Both the position numbers and the translations under genes were made by a program. From Bog-159 sp963843255 (lineage in GTDB: Bacteria; Acidobacteriota; Terriglobia; Bryobacterales; Bryobacteraceae), in NCBI GenBank assembly GCA_963843255.1, contig CAWJJQ010000001.1, positions 248,001-312,000 on the forward strand: a stretch of DNA of 64,000 bases, read 5' to 3'. A model generated the notes under the pieces. That model ran no database searches. It saw only the letters and a list, made by a program, of their open reading frames with translations, and was not told the origin of the DNA. This document shows positions 33,875-41,752 of the stretch, piece after piece (the stretch's first letter is position 1; every line of letters starts with the position of its first letter).

Positions 33875-34462
33875 TCAAACCGGGTGATTCGCCAGATGTT
33901 GGAACAGGGCGCGCAAGGCCGCGCCGCGATGGCTCACTGCAAGCTTTCGTTCCGGCGCCGCTTCGCCGAACGAGCAGCCGAATGGCGGATAGAAGAACAG
34001 CGGATCGTAGCCGAAGCCGTGCGGGCCGCGGGGTTCATCGAGGATCTGACCTTCTACCGCGCCCCGGAACGTCTTCAGCAGCCGGTCGCCATCAACCAGC
34101 GCGATCACGCAGACGAACCGGGCCGTACGGTCTTGGACGCCATGCATTTTTTCGAGCAGAAGCCGGTTGTTGGCTTCGTCGGTGGCATCCGGGCCGGCGA
34201 AGCGCGCCGAGTAGACGCCTGGCGCGCCGCCCAGCGCGTCCACTTCCAGGCCGGAATCGTCTGCAAACAGGCATCCGGGCGCGAGTGTTCCATAGTAACG
34301 GGCCTTTAGGGTGGCGTTGGCCTCGAAGGTGGCGCCGGTTTCCTCGCAGGGGGCCGGGGAGGCCAAGCCGGGGAGCGTCTCCACCTGAATATTGGCCAGG
34401 GCGGCGGCCAGGCGGAATTCGCGCAATTTGCCGGGATTACCCGTGGCGCAGTACAGCGTCAC
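33875..34462 (-). CDS. rdgB: dITP/XTP pyrophosphatase (RdgB/HAM1)
   Basis: RdgB removes deaminated purine nucleotides (dITP, XTP) before they enter DNA. 195 residues: the N-terminal LYCATGNPGKLREF (conserved TxNxxK-type motif), ADDSGLEVDALGGAPGVYSA, and DEPRGPHGFGYDPLFFYP followed by KLAVSHRGAALRAL. GTG 34462 is chosen because it overlaps the rph stop by a few bases (GTGA), the usual coupled start. Upstream frame extension has no start that makes sense. Part of the moaA-rdgB-rph minus-strand run. Confidence 0.94.
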   Translation of the reverse strand: MTLYCATGNPGKLREFRLAAALANIQVETLPGLASPAPCEETGATFEANATLKARYYGTLAPGCLFADDSGLEVDALGGAPGVYSARFAGPDATDEANNRLLLEKMHGVQDRTARFVCVIALVDGDRLLKTFRGAVEGQILDEPRGPHGFGYDPLFFYPPFGCSFGEAAPERKLAVSHRGAALRALFQHLANHPV

Positions 34463-35178
34463 GCCAGACGCACCACACGTTTCTGGATCTCGACCAGTTC
34501 GGCGATGCCGACGCGCGCCAGCGCCAGCATGGTGGCCATCTGGGCATCGTCGAACGCGTGCCGCTCGGCGGTGGCCTGTACCTCCACGAAACTGCCCGAG
34601 CCGGTCATCACCACATTCATATCCACCGCGGCCTGCGAGTCTTCTTCGTAGCACAGGTCGAGCATGGGCTCGCCGCCCAGAATGCCTACGCTGGTGGCGG
34701 CCACATAATCGGTCAGCGGCATGCGCTTGATCATGCCGTATTTCAGGCATTGTTTGAGCGCCAGGGCCAACGCCACGAACGCGCCGGTAATGGATGCCGT
34801 GCGGGTTCCGCCGTCGGCCTGCACCACGTCACAGTCGAGGGTCACGGTGCGTTCGCCGAGCAGCGAGGTATCCACCACGGCGCGCAGCGAGCGTCCGATC
34901 AACCGCTGGATCTCGTGCGTACGGCCCGAGGGCCGGCCTTTAATCACCTCGCGCGGCGTGCGCTTCATGGTGGCGCGCGGCAGCATGGAATACTCCGCCG
35001 TCACCCAGCCTTTGCCGCTGCCGCGCAGAAACTGCGGCACCGTATCCTCCACCGAGGCGGCGCACAGCACGCGCGTATGGCCCACGGCGATCAACGCGGA
35101 CCCCTCCGCCGTCTGCAGGTAGCCTGAGGTAATTTCGACGGGCCGCATCTGGCCGGGTGTGCGATTATCCGTTCGCAT
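34459..35178 (-). CDS. rph: Ribonuclease PH
   Basis: RNase PH trims the 3' end of tRNA precursors by phosphorolysis. 239 residues: RPVEITSGYLQTAEGSALIA, a conserved KGWVTAEYSMLPRAT, DCDVVQADGGTRTASITGAF, and ILGGEPMLDLCYEEDSQA with the phosphate/metal ligands. ATG 35178 is the start. The gene overlaps rdgB by four bases and is itself overlapped by the tail of a 47-residue upstream frame. The rph-rdgB pair is widely conserved. Confidence 0.95.
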   Translation of the reverse strand: MRTDNRTPGQMRPVEITSGYLQTAEGSALIAVGHTRVLCAASVEDTVPQFLRGSGKGWVTAEYSMLPRATMKRTPREVIKGRPSGRTHEIQRLIGRSLRAVVDTSLLGERTVTLDCDVVQADGGTRTASITGAFVALALALKQCLKYGMIKRMPLTDYVAATSVGILGGEPMLDLCYEEDSQAAVDMNVVMTGSGSFVEVQATAERHAFDDAQMATMLALARVGIAELVEIQKRVVRLA

Positions 35179-35308
35179 ATTTCATCACGAAGTAGAGAAA
35201 AAGGAGCACGAGAAGGATGCCCGAAGCCATCAAAATCACGCAGGGAAGGCCGCCACGGGGCGCCGCGCTGCTTTTAGATTTTGGCTTTACGGGTTTAAAC
35301 TTCGCCAT
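35165..35308 (-). CDS. 47-residue single-span membrane peptide overlapping rph
   Basis: The frame is ATG 35308 to TAA 35165, with the last 14 bases inside the start of rph. The protein begins MAKFKPVKPKSKSS, a basic leader, followed by one strongly hydrophobic helix (VILMASGILLVLLFLYFVM) and the tail KYANG. A short weak site (GCTTGGG) precedes the start. Position, basic leader and clean helix are what one expects of a real small membrane protein rather than chance. It may be translationally coupled to rph. No family named; confirmation needs conservation in relatives. Confidence 0.55.
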   Translation of the reverse strand: MAKFKPVKPKSKSSAAPRGGLPCVILMASGILLVLLFLYFVMKYANG

Positions 35309-35364
35309 CCCAAGCGATGGTAGCATCCGGCGGATTCGCGCCGGGTGTGGCAGAATCGCTGTAG

Positions 35365-35748
35365 ATGATCCGCAGAAACTGGATTTTCACGGCGCTGGCG
35401 GGGAGCGCCTGCAGCCGCCCGCCCGTGAGCGGCGAAAGCCTGCTGCCACCGCAGATGGGCGCTTGGACGCGAACCTCGCTACACGACGTCGCGCCGTCGC
35501 AAGCCAACGTGCTGCGCGGGTTCGAAGCCGTTTATTCCGGCGCAGGCCAACTGACGGTGGATGTGTACGAGACCAAAGCCCCGGGCGTCGCTTTCGAAAT
35601 GACGCAGCACTGGCGATCGTCGGGGGATACCGTGTTTTTCGATAAGGGAGCTTATTTCGCGGTGGTGAAATGGCAGCAGGCGGACCGCACGGCGCTGCGG
35701 GAATTCGTGCGCGCGTTGCAGAAGGAATTGGAGGGCCAGGGGCGCTAG
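35365..35748 (+). CDS. Hypothetical protein with a possible lipoprotein-like N-terminus
   Basis: 127 residues. The N-terminus IFTALAGSACSRPPVSG could be a short lipoprotein signal, though the lipobox is imperfect. The rest (RGFEAVYSGAGQLTVDVYET, AFEMTQHWRSSGDTVFFDKG, FVRALQKEL) is a compact beta/alpha domain with no recognised signature. It is divergent from the small membrane peptide gene and 13 bases upstream of the Crp/Fnr gene. Function unknown. Confidence 0.58.
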   Translation: MIRRNWIFTALAGSACSRPPVSGESLLPPQMGAWTRTSLHDVAPSQANVLRGFEAVYSGAGQLTVDVYETKAPGVAFEMTQHWRSSGDTVFFDKGAYFAVVKWQQADRTALREFVRALQKELEGQGR

Positions 35749-35761
35749 GCGTTCCGCTACA

Positions 35762-36475
35762 ATGAGCGCTGTGCCGGAGACCCAGGCCGAATGCATTCGG
35801 ACATTGACCCAGGCTGCCATCTTCTCCGGCCTGACCGGCGTGGAACTGGCCTTCCTCGCGCAACGCACCGCGGCGCGCCGCTATCGAGCGGGCCAGATCG
35901 TTTTCAGCGAGGGCGAACCGTGCGCCGGCCTGTACGTGGTGGAACACGGGCATATCCGCATTTTCAAAACATCCGCCAGCGGGCGCGAGCAGGTGTTGAG
36001 CGTGGACGGTCCGGGTAGCTCCGTGGCGGAAGTGCCTGTTTTCGATGGCGGCAACTACCCGGCGTCGGCGGCTGCCATCGATGACGCCACGCTGTGGTTC
36101 GTGAGCAAGGCGGATTTTCAAAATCTTTGCCTCACCCATCCCCAGGTCGCGCTGAAGGTGCTGCGCGTGGTGGGCGCGCGATTGCGGCGGCTGGTGGGGA
36201 TCATCGAAGAGCTGTCGTTCACTACGGTGCGGCACCGGCTGGCGGCCTTTCTGCTGCGCCTGGCCCAAAGCGAGGGGAAGGCGACGGCGGCCGGCGTGGA
36301 AATCGTTTTGCCCGCCGGGCACCAGGAACTGGCTTCACAGCTCGGTACCGTCCGGGAGTTGGTTTCGCGGAATCTCTCGCGGTTACAGGCGGAAGGCGTG
36401 CTCAAGGTGGAAGGCCGCAACGTGGTGGTGCGCGACCTGGAGCAACTCAGGGCCGAGACCGAATCGGTGGGTTAG
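35762..36475 (+). CDS. Crp/Fnr-family transcriptional regulator
   Basis: 237 residues. The cyclic-nucleotide-like sensor domain covers about 10-130 (FSGLTGVELAFLAQRTAARR, RIFKTSASGREQVLS, GPGSSVAEVPVFDGGNYPAS). A long dimerisation helix leads to an HTH with QELASQLGTVRELVSRNLSR and a wing LKVEGRNVVV. No cysteine set typical of an Fe-S Fnr sensor is seen, and residues of the cAMP pocket cannot be confirmed; so it is better called a general Crp/Fnr member. ATG 35762 or GTG 35771 may be the start. An NHL protein and a Ric-type repair gene follow. Confidence 0.9.
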   Translation: MSAVPETQAECIRTLTQAAIFSGLTGVELAFLAQRTAARRYRAGQIVFSEGEPCAGLYVVEHGHIRIFKTSASGREQVLSVDGPGSSVAEVPVFDGGNYPASAAAIDDATLWFVSKADFQNLCLTHPQVALKVLRVVGARLRRLVGIIEELSFTTVRHRLAAFLLRLAQSEGKATAAGVEIVLPAGHQELASQLGTVRELVSRNLSRLQAEGVLKVEGRNVVVRDLEQLRAETESVG

Positions 36476-36483
36476 ATCGAGCC

Positions 36484-37695
36484 GTGCGAAATAAGCTTAT
36501 TCGTTTATTCGGGACGCTGGTTGGACTGGTTGCGGCGCTGCCGCTGGCCGCGCAGGCTCCATCCCACGACGCTCGAAACGTACCGCTGTACGCGATCCAG
36601 ACGGTGGCCGGCTCCGGACCGGGCGATGTGGAAAGCGGCTATTACGGAGGCGATGGCGGTCCAGCTACCAGCGCGCTGATCAATCTCCCGACGGACGTCG
36701 GCCTCGATCATTCCGGCAACCTGTATTTCTGCGACTGGAACAACCGCATTCGCAAGGTGGACGCGCGAACCGGGGTGATTACCACGGTTGCCGGAACCGG
36801 TATCGCCGGATTCAGCGGCGACGGCGGCCAGGCAATTTATGCGGAACTCGGCGGACCGGGCAACCTAACGGTAGATGGCCCGGGTAACATCTATTTCGCG
36901 GACGGCTACAATCGCCGCGTGCGCAAGATCTCGCTCGAGACAGGCTTCATCGAGACGGTGGCTGGGGATGGATCGCTCCTCAGTAACGGTGATGGCGGCC
37001 CGGCCATCGAAGCGGGAATCGGGCAGGTAGGCGGGCTGGCTTTGGACAAGGCGGGCAATCTCTATTTCACCAACGGAGCCGACCGGGTGCGAAAGGTGGA
37101 AGCGGCTACCGGCATCATCACCACCGTTGCGGGGGCAGGAGGTTCGCAGTCAAGCGGCGACGGCGGGCCGGCCATTTTGGCCCACCTGAATCAGCCTTCG
37201 GGACTGGCGTTCGATGGCGCGGGCAACCTGTATATCGCGGCGCGGGGAGAGCACCGCATTCGAAAGGTCAGCGCCAAAACCGGCATCATCACCACCGTCG
37301 CCGGGTCGAGCCAGGGCGCGGAGGCAGGTATGTGGATGGTCTACCAGGGTGGCTTCAGCGGCGATGGCGGACCGGCAACCGCCGCTTTGCTGAACGATCC
37401 CGAAGCCGTGGCGGTGGACGAGGCCGGCAATTTGTATATCTCGGACACGATGAACTTTCGCATCCGGAGAGTGGACGCGGTCACCGGCACTATCGACACC
37501 ATTGCCGGCACCGGCACGCGCGGGTTTGCGGGCGATGGGGAACTGGCGCTGAAGGCCGAGATCACCACGCCTTCGGGCATCATCACCGGCAAAACCGGCA
37601 CGGTCTATTTCGGCGATCTGTTCAATAATCGGGTACGCGCGCTCCACCGGTTGCGCCCTGGATGGCGCCTGGAGCAGATGTCGCCCGCAATTTAG
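36484..37695 (+). CDS. Secreted NHL-repeat (beta-propeller) protein
   Basis: 403 residues starting at GTG 36484 (nine bases after the regulator stop). A signal peptide (KLIRLFGTLVGLVAALPLAAQ) precedes five or six NHL-type repeats. Each has the pattern GDGGPAT..ALNxPxGLAxDxxGNLYxAD..NxRIRKVD..TGIITTVAGTG (seen in pieces: FSGDGGQAI, DKAGNLYFTNG, GDGGPAILAHLNQPSGLAF, DEAGNLYISDT, RIRRVDAVTG). This is a six-bladed propeller. Acidobacteria encode many such exported proteins, with unknown ligands. Gene context suggests no specific pathway. Confidence 0.86.
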   Translation: MRNKLIRLFGTLVGLVAALPLAAQAPSHDARNVPLYAIQTVAGSGPGDVESGYYGGDGGPATSALINLPTDVGLDHSGNLYFCDWNNRIRKVDARTGVITTVAGTGIAGFSGDGGQAIYAELGGPGNLTVDGPGNIYFADGYNRRVRKISLETGFIETVAGDGSLLSNGDGGPAIEAGIGQVGGLALDKAGNLYFTNGADRVRKVEAATGIITTVAGAGGSQSSGDGGPAILAHLNQPSGLAFDGAGNLYIAARGEHRIRKVSAKTGIITTVAGSSQGAEAGMWMVYQGGFSGDGGPATAALLNDPEAVAVDEAGNLYISDTMNFRIRRVDAVTGTIDTIAGTGTRGFAGDGELALKAEITTPSGIITGKTGTVYFGDLFNNRVRALHRLRPGWRLEQMSPAI

Positions 37696-37746
37696 CGGGT
37701 GACCAAAGTCATAGCCCCGCGCAGGGGGCCCGGCTAATCTCGAAGC

Positions 37747-38487
37747 ATGAGCATCATAGCCGAACGAACCGTACGCGAACTGGCGATTGAGAACCCGGCC
37801 GCCACGCGCGTTTTTGAAAAGCTGGGCATCGATTATTGTTGCGGCGGGAACCAGACGCTGGAACAGGCCTGCCGGACCGCCCAGGCGCCACTGGAGCAGG
37901 TTATCGATTCACTGGCCGGCGCGGCGCGCGCGAGCGAGCGTCGGGAGCATGGCAGGGAATGGAATCATGAGCCGCTGGCCGACCTGGTCGCCCACATCAA
38001 GGACACGCATCACAAGTACACACGGGCTGAGATCGCCCGCCTGGGCCCCCTGTTTGATAAAGTCTGCGCGGTCCACGGCCAGAACCACCCGGAGTTGATT
38101 GGCATGCACACGGCCTTCGCCGGCCTGGCGGCGGAGTTGAGCGCTCACCTGATGAAAGAGGAGATCATGCTGTTCCCTTACATCGTGCGTCTGGAAGAGG
38201 CGGTGATGGAAAAGGAGCGGGTGCTGCCGCCGCCTTTCGGCACCGTGCGGAATCCGGTAGCCATGATGATGCACGAGCATGATGGCGCCGGCGAAGCCTT
38301 GCGCGAAATGCGCCAGTTGAGCGGCGATTATGCGGCACCCGCCGGCGCCTGCATCAGTTTTCAGACACTCTACCGCTCGCTGGCGGCGCTCGAAACCGAT
38401 CTGCACCAGCACATCCACCTGGAAAACAACATTCTGTTTCCGCGCGCCATCGCCATGGAAGCCGCCCACGCGGGCCACGCTGTATAG
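37747..38487 (+). CDS. ric: Iron-sulfur cluster repair di-iron protein (Ric/YtfE/ScdA)
   Basis: 246 residues. The DUF542 N-terminal domain (RTVRELAIENPAATRVFEKL, GIDYCCGGNQTLEQAC) is followed by a hemerythrin-like helical bundle with metal ligands in HHKYTRAEI, HPELIGMH, HLMKEEIMLFPYI, MMHEHDGAGEALREM and QHIHLENNILFPRAI. Relatives restore Fe-S clusters damaged by nitric oxide or peroxide. It lies downstream of a Crp/Fnr regulator gene with one NHL gene in between; control by that regulator is plausible but unproven. Confidence 0.92.
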   Translation: MSIIAERTVRELAIENPAATRVFEKLGIDYCCGGNQTLEQACRTAQAPLEQVIDSLAGAARASERREHGREWNHEPLADLVAHIKDTHHKYTRAEIARLGPLFDKVCAVHGQNHPELIGMHTAFAGLAAELSAHLMKEEIMLFPYIVRLEEAVMEKERVLPPPFGTVRNPVAMMMHEHDGAGEALREMRQLSGDYAAPAGACISFQTLYRSLAALETDLHQHIHLENNILFPRAIAMEAAHAGHAV

Positions 38488-38528
38488 GGGACTGCGCACA
38501 GCCGCGGCGCGTGGCACCATATGAGTAG

Positions 38529-40913
38529 ATGGCAAACCTCACCGAACTGGCGGCTCGCGACCTGAAAAGAGTTTGCGACCCGAATAGCCTCGACTTCAAA
38601 ACCACGGCCGATCTGCCGATGCTGAGCGAAGTCCTGGGCCAACCGCGCGCCGTCGCCGCTTTCGCCTTTGGGACCAGCATCACGAGCCCCGGTTTCAACC
38701 TGTTCGCCCTGGGCCAGCCCGGCTCCGGTAAAACGACGCTAATTCGCGACTATCTGGAGCGCCGCGCCGCCACGCAGCCGGTTCCTCAGGACGTGTGCTA
38801 CGTCAACAATTTCACCGATCTGCGCAGTCCCAAAGCGCTGCGCCTGCCCGCCGGACGGGGTATCCAACTCAAGCGCGATATCGAGCTGCTGGTGGACGAA
38901 CTGTCCGCCGAGATTCCCAAGGCGCTGGAAAGCGAGGATTATTCCCGCCAACGCGACAAAGCCATGGAGGACCTGGAGGTCAGGCGCGCGGAAGAATTGG
39001 GACTGATGAACCAGCGGGTCACGTCGGCTGGTTTCCAGCTTCTGAAGGGACCCGGCGGACTGCTGCTGGTTCCCGCCGCGTCCGGCAAGCCACTCACGGA
39101 AGAGGAATTAGAACGGCTGACGCAGGAAGACCGCGAAAAACTGGCGCACATTCGCGAACGCCTGCAGCATGAAATCGAGCAGCGGCTGCGCGCCATACGC
39201 GAGATTGAAAAGGGCGCACGGGATGCGCTGCGGGCGCTGGACACTGGGACCGCGGCCTACGCCACGCGCCACCTGATGGACGATCTGCGCGCCCGCTACC
39301 GCGACCTGCCCGCGGTGCTCGAATACCTGGAGGCGCTGCAGGCCGACGTCACCGCGCACCTGGACGATTTTCGCAAGGGCAAGGACGCCGATACGCCGGC
39401 CACGCCCCTGCCCCTTCCCGGCGCGGACCGCCCGCTGCCGCGGTATCGGGTCAACCTGCTGGTGGACAACCACAACCTGAAGGGCGCGCCGGTGGTGGTG
39501 GAAACCAATCCGACCTATCACAACCTCACCGGACGCATCGAATACCAGGGTGGCTGGGGTAGCGTGGTCACCGATTACACCATGATCAAGCCGGGAGCGC
39601 TGCATCGCGCCAACGGCGGCTATTTGATCATACCGGCGCGCGAGTGCCTGCTCAACCCGTACGCCTGGGAAGGCCTGAAGCGGGCGCTCAAAGACCGGTT
39701 GCTGCAGATCGAAGAATTAAGCGCGCAGTTGAGCGCAGTCAGCACGGTGACACTCGACCCGCAGGCCATTCCGTTGGATGTCAAGGTGGTGCTGATCGGC
39801 AGCCCGGCCATATATTACATGCTCTATGCCCACGACGAGGATTTTCAGAAGCTGTTCAAGGTGAAAGCCGATTTCACCACCCGCATGCGGCGTGATACGG
39901 AATCCGAGCAGGCCTACGCGCTGTTCGTGAACCACATTACGCGGCAGGACGACAGCCCGCCGTTCGATAGCACGGCCGTGGCGCGGGTGATCGAATACGG
40001 ATCGCGCGCGGCCGATTCCCAGGATCACCTCTCGACGCGGTTCGGCGATATCGCGGACCTGATTCGCGAGGCGACCTGTCTTGCCGGCAGCAATGCGCAT
40101 CAGACCATCACGGCGGCCGACGTGCGCGCGGCCGAGGATGCGCGGCGCTACCGGCAGAGCTTGATCGAGGAGCGGTTGCAGGAATCGCTGGTGGATGGCA
40201 CGGTCCTGCTGGAGATCAGCGGAACCGCCGTGGGGCGCATCAATGGACTCTCGGTGCTCGACATGGGCGATTATTCGTTCGGGCATCCGGTGCGCCTGAC
40301 GGCCACCGTGGGTCCTGGCCGCAGCGGCGTGGTCAGCATTGAGCGCGAGGTGGAAATGAGCGGCCCGATCCACGGCAAAGGCGTGATGATCCTGAGCGGC
40401 TATGCCATGCGTAAGTACGGGCAGGCGGGCCCGTTGAGCCTCTCCGCCAGCCTGGTTTTCGAGCAATCGTACAGCATGATTGAAGGCGACAGCGCTTCGC
40501 TGGCGGAGTTGTGTGTGCTGCTTTCGGCGCTCTCTGGCACGCCGCTACGGCAGGACATCGCGGTGACCGGATCGGTGAACCAGTACGGGCAGGTGCAACC
40601 GGTGGGCGGGGTGACGGAGAAGGTCGAGGGGTTTTTCGATCTGTGCCGCGCCAAGGGTTTCACCGGCACGCAGGGGGTTTTCATTCCGGCGTCCAATCGG
40701 CGCCACCTGATGCTGCGCGATGATGTGGTCGCGGCGGTGACGCACGGCGATTTTCATATCTGGCATGGGCAGGATTTGGAGGATGTGCTGGAATTGCTTA
40801 CCGGCAAGGCAGCCGCTACCGTGCATCAGGAAGTGGCGGACCGGCTGGCTCAGTATTCGGAGACATTGAAAGCGCTGTCGGCGCATTCACCGGCTGTTCC
40901 GCAATTGACGTAA
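38529..40913 (+). CDS. Lon-like ATP-dependent protease (LonB-type, AAA_32)
   Basis: 794 residues of a Lon relative lacking the classical Lon N-terminal substrate domain. Walker A is FALGQPGSGKTTLIRDYL (about 61-70). A coiled-coil insertion spans roughly 135-265 (LEVRRAEELGLMNQRV, RERLQHEIEQRLRAIRE). The proteolytic domain at the C-terminus has the Ser-Lys dyad: Ser in EGDSASLAELC and Lys in GVTEKVEGFFDL. The dyad indicates active peptidase. It begins about 41 bases after the Ric gene and may share its transcript. Ends two bases before palindromic element B. Confidence 0.92.
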   Translation: MANLTELAARDLKRVCDPNSLDFKTTADLPMLSEVLGQPRAVAAFAFGTSITSPGFNLFALGQPGSGKTTLIRDYLERRAATQPVPQDVCYVNNFTDLRSPKALRLPAGRGIQLKRDIELLVDELSAEIPKALESEDYSRQRDKAMEDLEVRRAEELGLMNQRVTSAGFQLLKGPGGLLLVPAASGKPLTEEELERLTQEDREKLAHIRERLQHEIEQRLRAIREIEKGARDALRALDTGTAAYATRHLMDDLRARYRDLPAVLEYLEALQADVTAHLDDFRKGKDADTPATPLPLPGADRPLPRYRVNLLVDNHNLKGAPVVVETNPTYHNLTGRIEYQGGWGSVVTDYTMIKPGALHRANGGYLIIPARECLLNPYAWEGLKRALKDRLLQIEELSAQLSAVSTVTLDPQAIPLDVKVVLIGSPAIYYMLYAHDEDFQKLFKVKADFTTRMRRDTESEQAYALFVNHITRQDDSPPFDSTAVARVIEYGSRAADSQDHLSTRFGDIADLIREATCLAGSNAHQTITAADVRAAEDARRYRQSLIEERLQESLVDGTVLLEISGTAVGRINGLSVLDMGDYSFGHPVRLTATVGPGRSGVVSIEREVEMSGPIHGKGVMILSGYAMRKYGQAGPLSLSASLVFEQSYSMIEGDSASLAELCVLLSALSGTPLRQDIAVTGSVNQYGQVQPVGGVTEKVEGFFDLCRAKGFTGTQGVFIPASNRRHLMLRDDVVAAVTHGDFHIWHGQDLEDVLELLTGKAAATVHQEVADRLAQYSETLKALSAHSPAVPQLT

Positions 40914-40914
40914 A

Positions 40915-40940
40915 GCGCAAAGGGGCGCCCCGTTTTGCGC
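40915..40940 (+). repeat. Palindromic dispersed element, copy B (26 bp, arms only)
   Basis: GCGCAAAGGGGC is joined directly to GCCCCGTTTTGCGC, a nearly perfect hairpin with no central segment. It begins one base after the Lon-like gene stop. Sequence identical in the arms to copies A and C, so it looks like a core or a deletion form. Confidence 0.78.
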
Positions 40941-41155
40941 GGGATCCTTAGGAACTGCTGGTGTAAGAAATACCCCGTGGACCCAAACCAGCCCAAGCAG
41001 TCACAGCCCGAACCAAAATCCCTAACCCCAACCCCATCACCACGCTCCTCACCCAACGCAGCCCCCAACCCCCGGCGCCCGCCGGCCCGCCTGCTAGCTT
41101 GGACCTGGAGTGAGCGGCTTCGCGGACCACCCGCCGTAGCTTCGTTCGGAACATC
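40941..41155. other. C-rich, G-poor intergenic stretch with G-quadruplex potential on the minus strand
   Basis: The plus strand is C-rich and G-poor between about 40975 and 41080, unlike the surrounding balanced GC. At 41021-41035 the reverse complement reads GGGGTTGGGGTTAGG, with a further GGG beyond a ten-base loop (41006-41008), enough for a G-quadruplex. No gene is supported. An unremarkable GC-rich segment follows up to the start of the next gene. Confidence 0.5.
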
Positions 41156-41752
41156 ATGTCCAGTCAGGCAAAAGTAAACGCAAGTCGCGCCAACGCGCGC
41201 AAATCCACGGGACCGCGCACGGCCGCCGGCAAGGCCGCCAGCCGCAACAACGCGTACAAACATGGGATGCGCGCCCGTTCCCCCGTCGCACCCGGCGAGG
41301 ATCAGGCGGAATTCGATGCCCGCCTCGCCCAGTTCCGCACCGAATTCAACCCCTGCACCCCTACCGAGGAGGCCCTCGTCACCCAGGTCGCCGACGCCAG
41401 TTGGCGCCGCGACCGCCTCCTAGGCATCGAATCCGCCCTCCTCGGCCAACCGGAAATCGACACCGAAGAACTCGACCGCATCTCCCGCTGGCAGGTACGG
41501 ATGGAAAATTCTTTCTTCAAGGCCTACAAGCAATTACAACACCTCATCCAACTGCGCATCGAAACCCGCGCCAAAGAAGCCAAACAAGCCAAGGAAAGAT
41601 CCACCCATGAATCCGGCGCCTCCACCGGGCCGCTCGAAGCGCAAAGGGGCGCGTATCCCGCGCCGCCATGTAGGATAGGAACTCCGCAGCTTCCGGCGGG
41701 GGGCGCCCCGTTTTGCGCGATTCATCAAAAGCGCATAGGCGGGTCGGCCTGA
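41156..41752 (+). CDS. Acidobacterial 'SRANARKSTGPRT' family protein, 3' end formed by repeat copy C
   Basis: 198 residues. The N-terminus SSQAKVNASRANARKSTGPR, then TAAGKAASRNNAYKHGMR, is a recurrent acidobacterial pattern of unknown function (a basic lead, then helical). Residues to about 160 fit the family (EEALVTQVADASWRRDRLLG, SRWQVRMENSFFKAYKQLQH). The last 37 or so residues come from repeat copy C and its flank (LEAQRGAYPAPP, IHQKRIGGSA), so the original C-terminus may have been replaced. Leucine and other codons are mostly C-ending (CTC, ATC, CGC), unlike the CTG-rich neighbours, suggesting transfer. Confidence 0.6.
   Translation: MSSQAKVNASRANARKSTGPRTAAGKAASRNNAYKHGMRARSPVAPGEDQAEFDARLAQFRTEFNPCTPTEEALVTQVADASWRRDRLLGIESALLGQPEIDTEELDRISRWQVRMENSFFKAYKQLQHLIQLRIETRAKEAKQAKERSTHESGASTGPLEAQRGAYPAPPCRIGTPQLPAGGAPFCAIHQKRIGGSA
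41639..41718 (+). repeat. Palindromic dispersed element, copy C (80 bp, inside a gene end)
   Basis: Left arm GCGCAAAGGGGC starts at 41639; right arm GCCCCGTTTTGCGC ends at 41718. After the left arm comes GCGTATCCCGCGCCGCCA, close to the copy A sequence. The middle of the element is otherwise different. It lies in the reading frame of the 41156 gene, and the convergent BNR gene stop codon is seven bases past its right end. Confidence 0.75.

Noticed and set aside
36094..36483. Extension of the NHL protein upstream through the Crp/Fnr gene
   Set aside because: It runs in an alternative frame inside the regulator. GTG 36484 with a signal peptide is the credible start.
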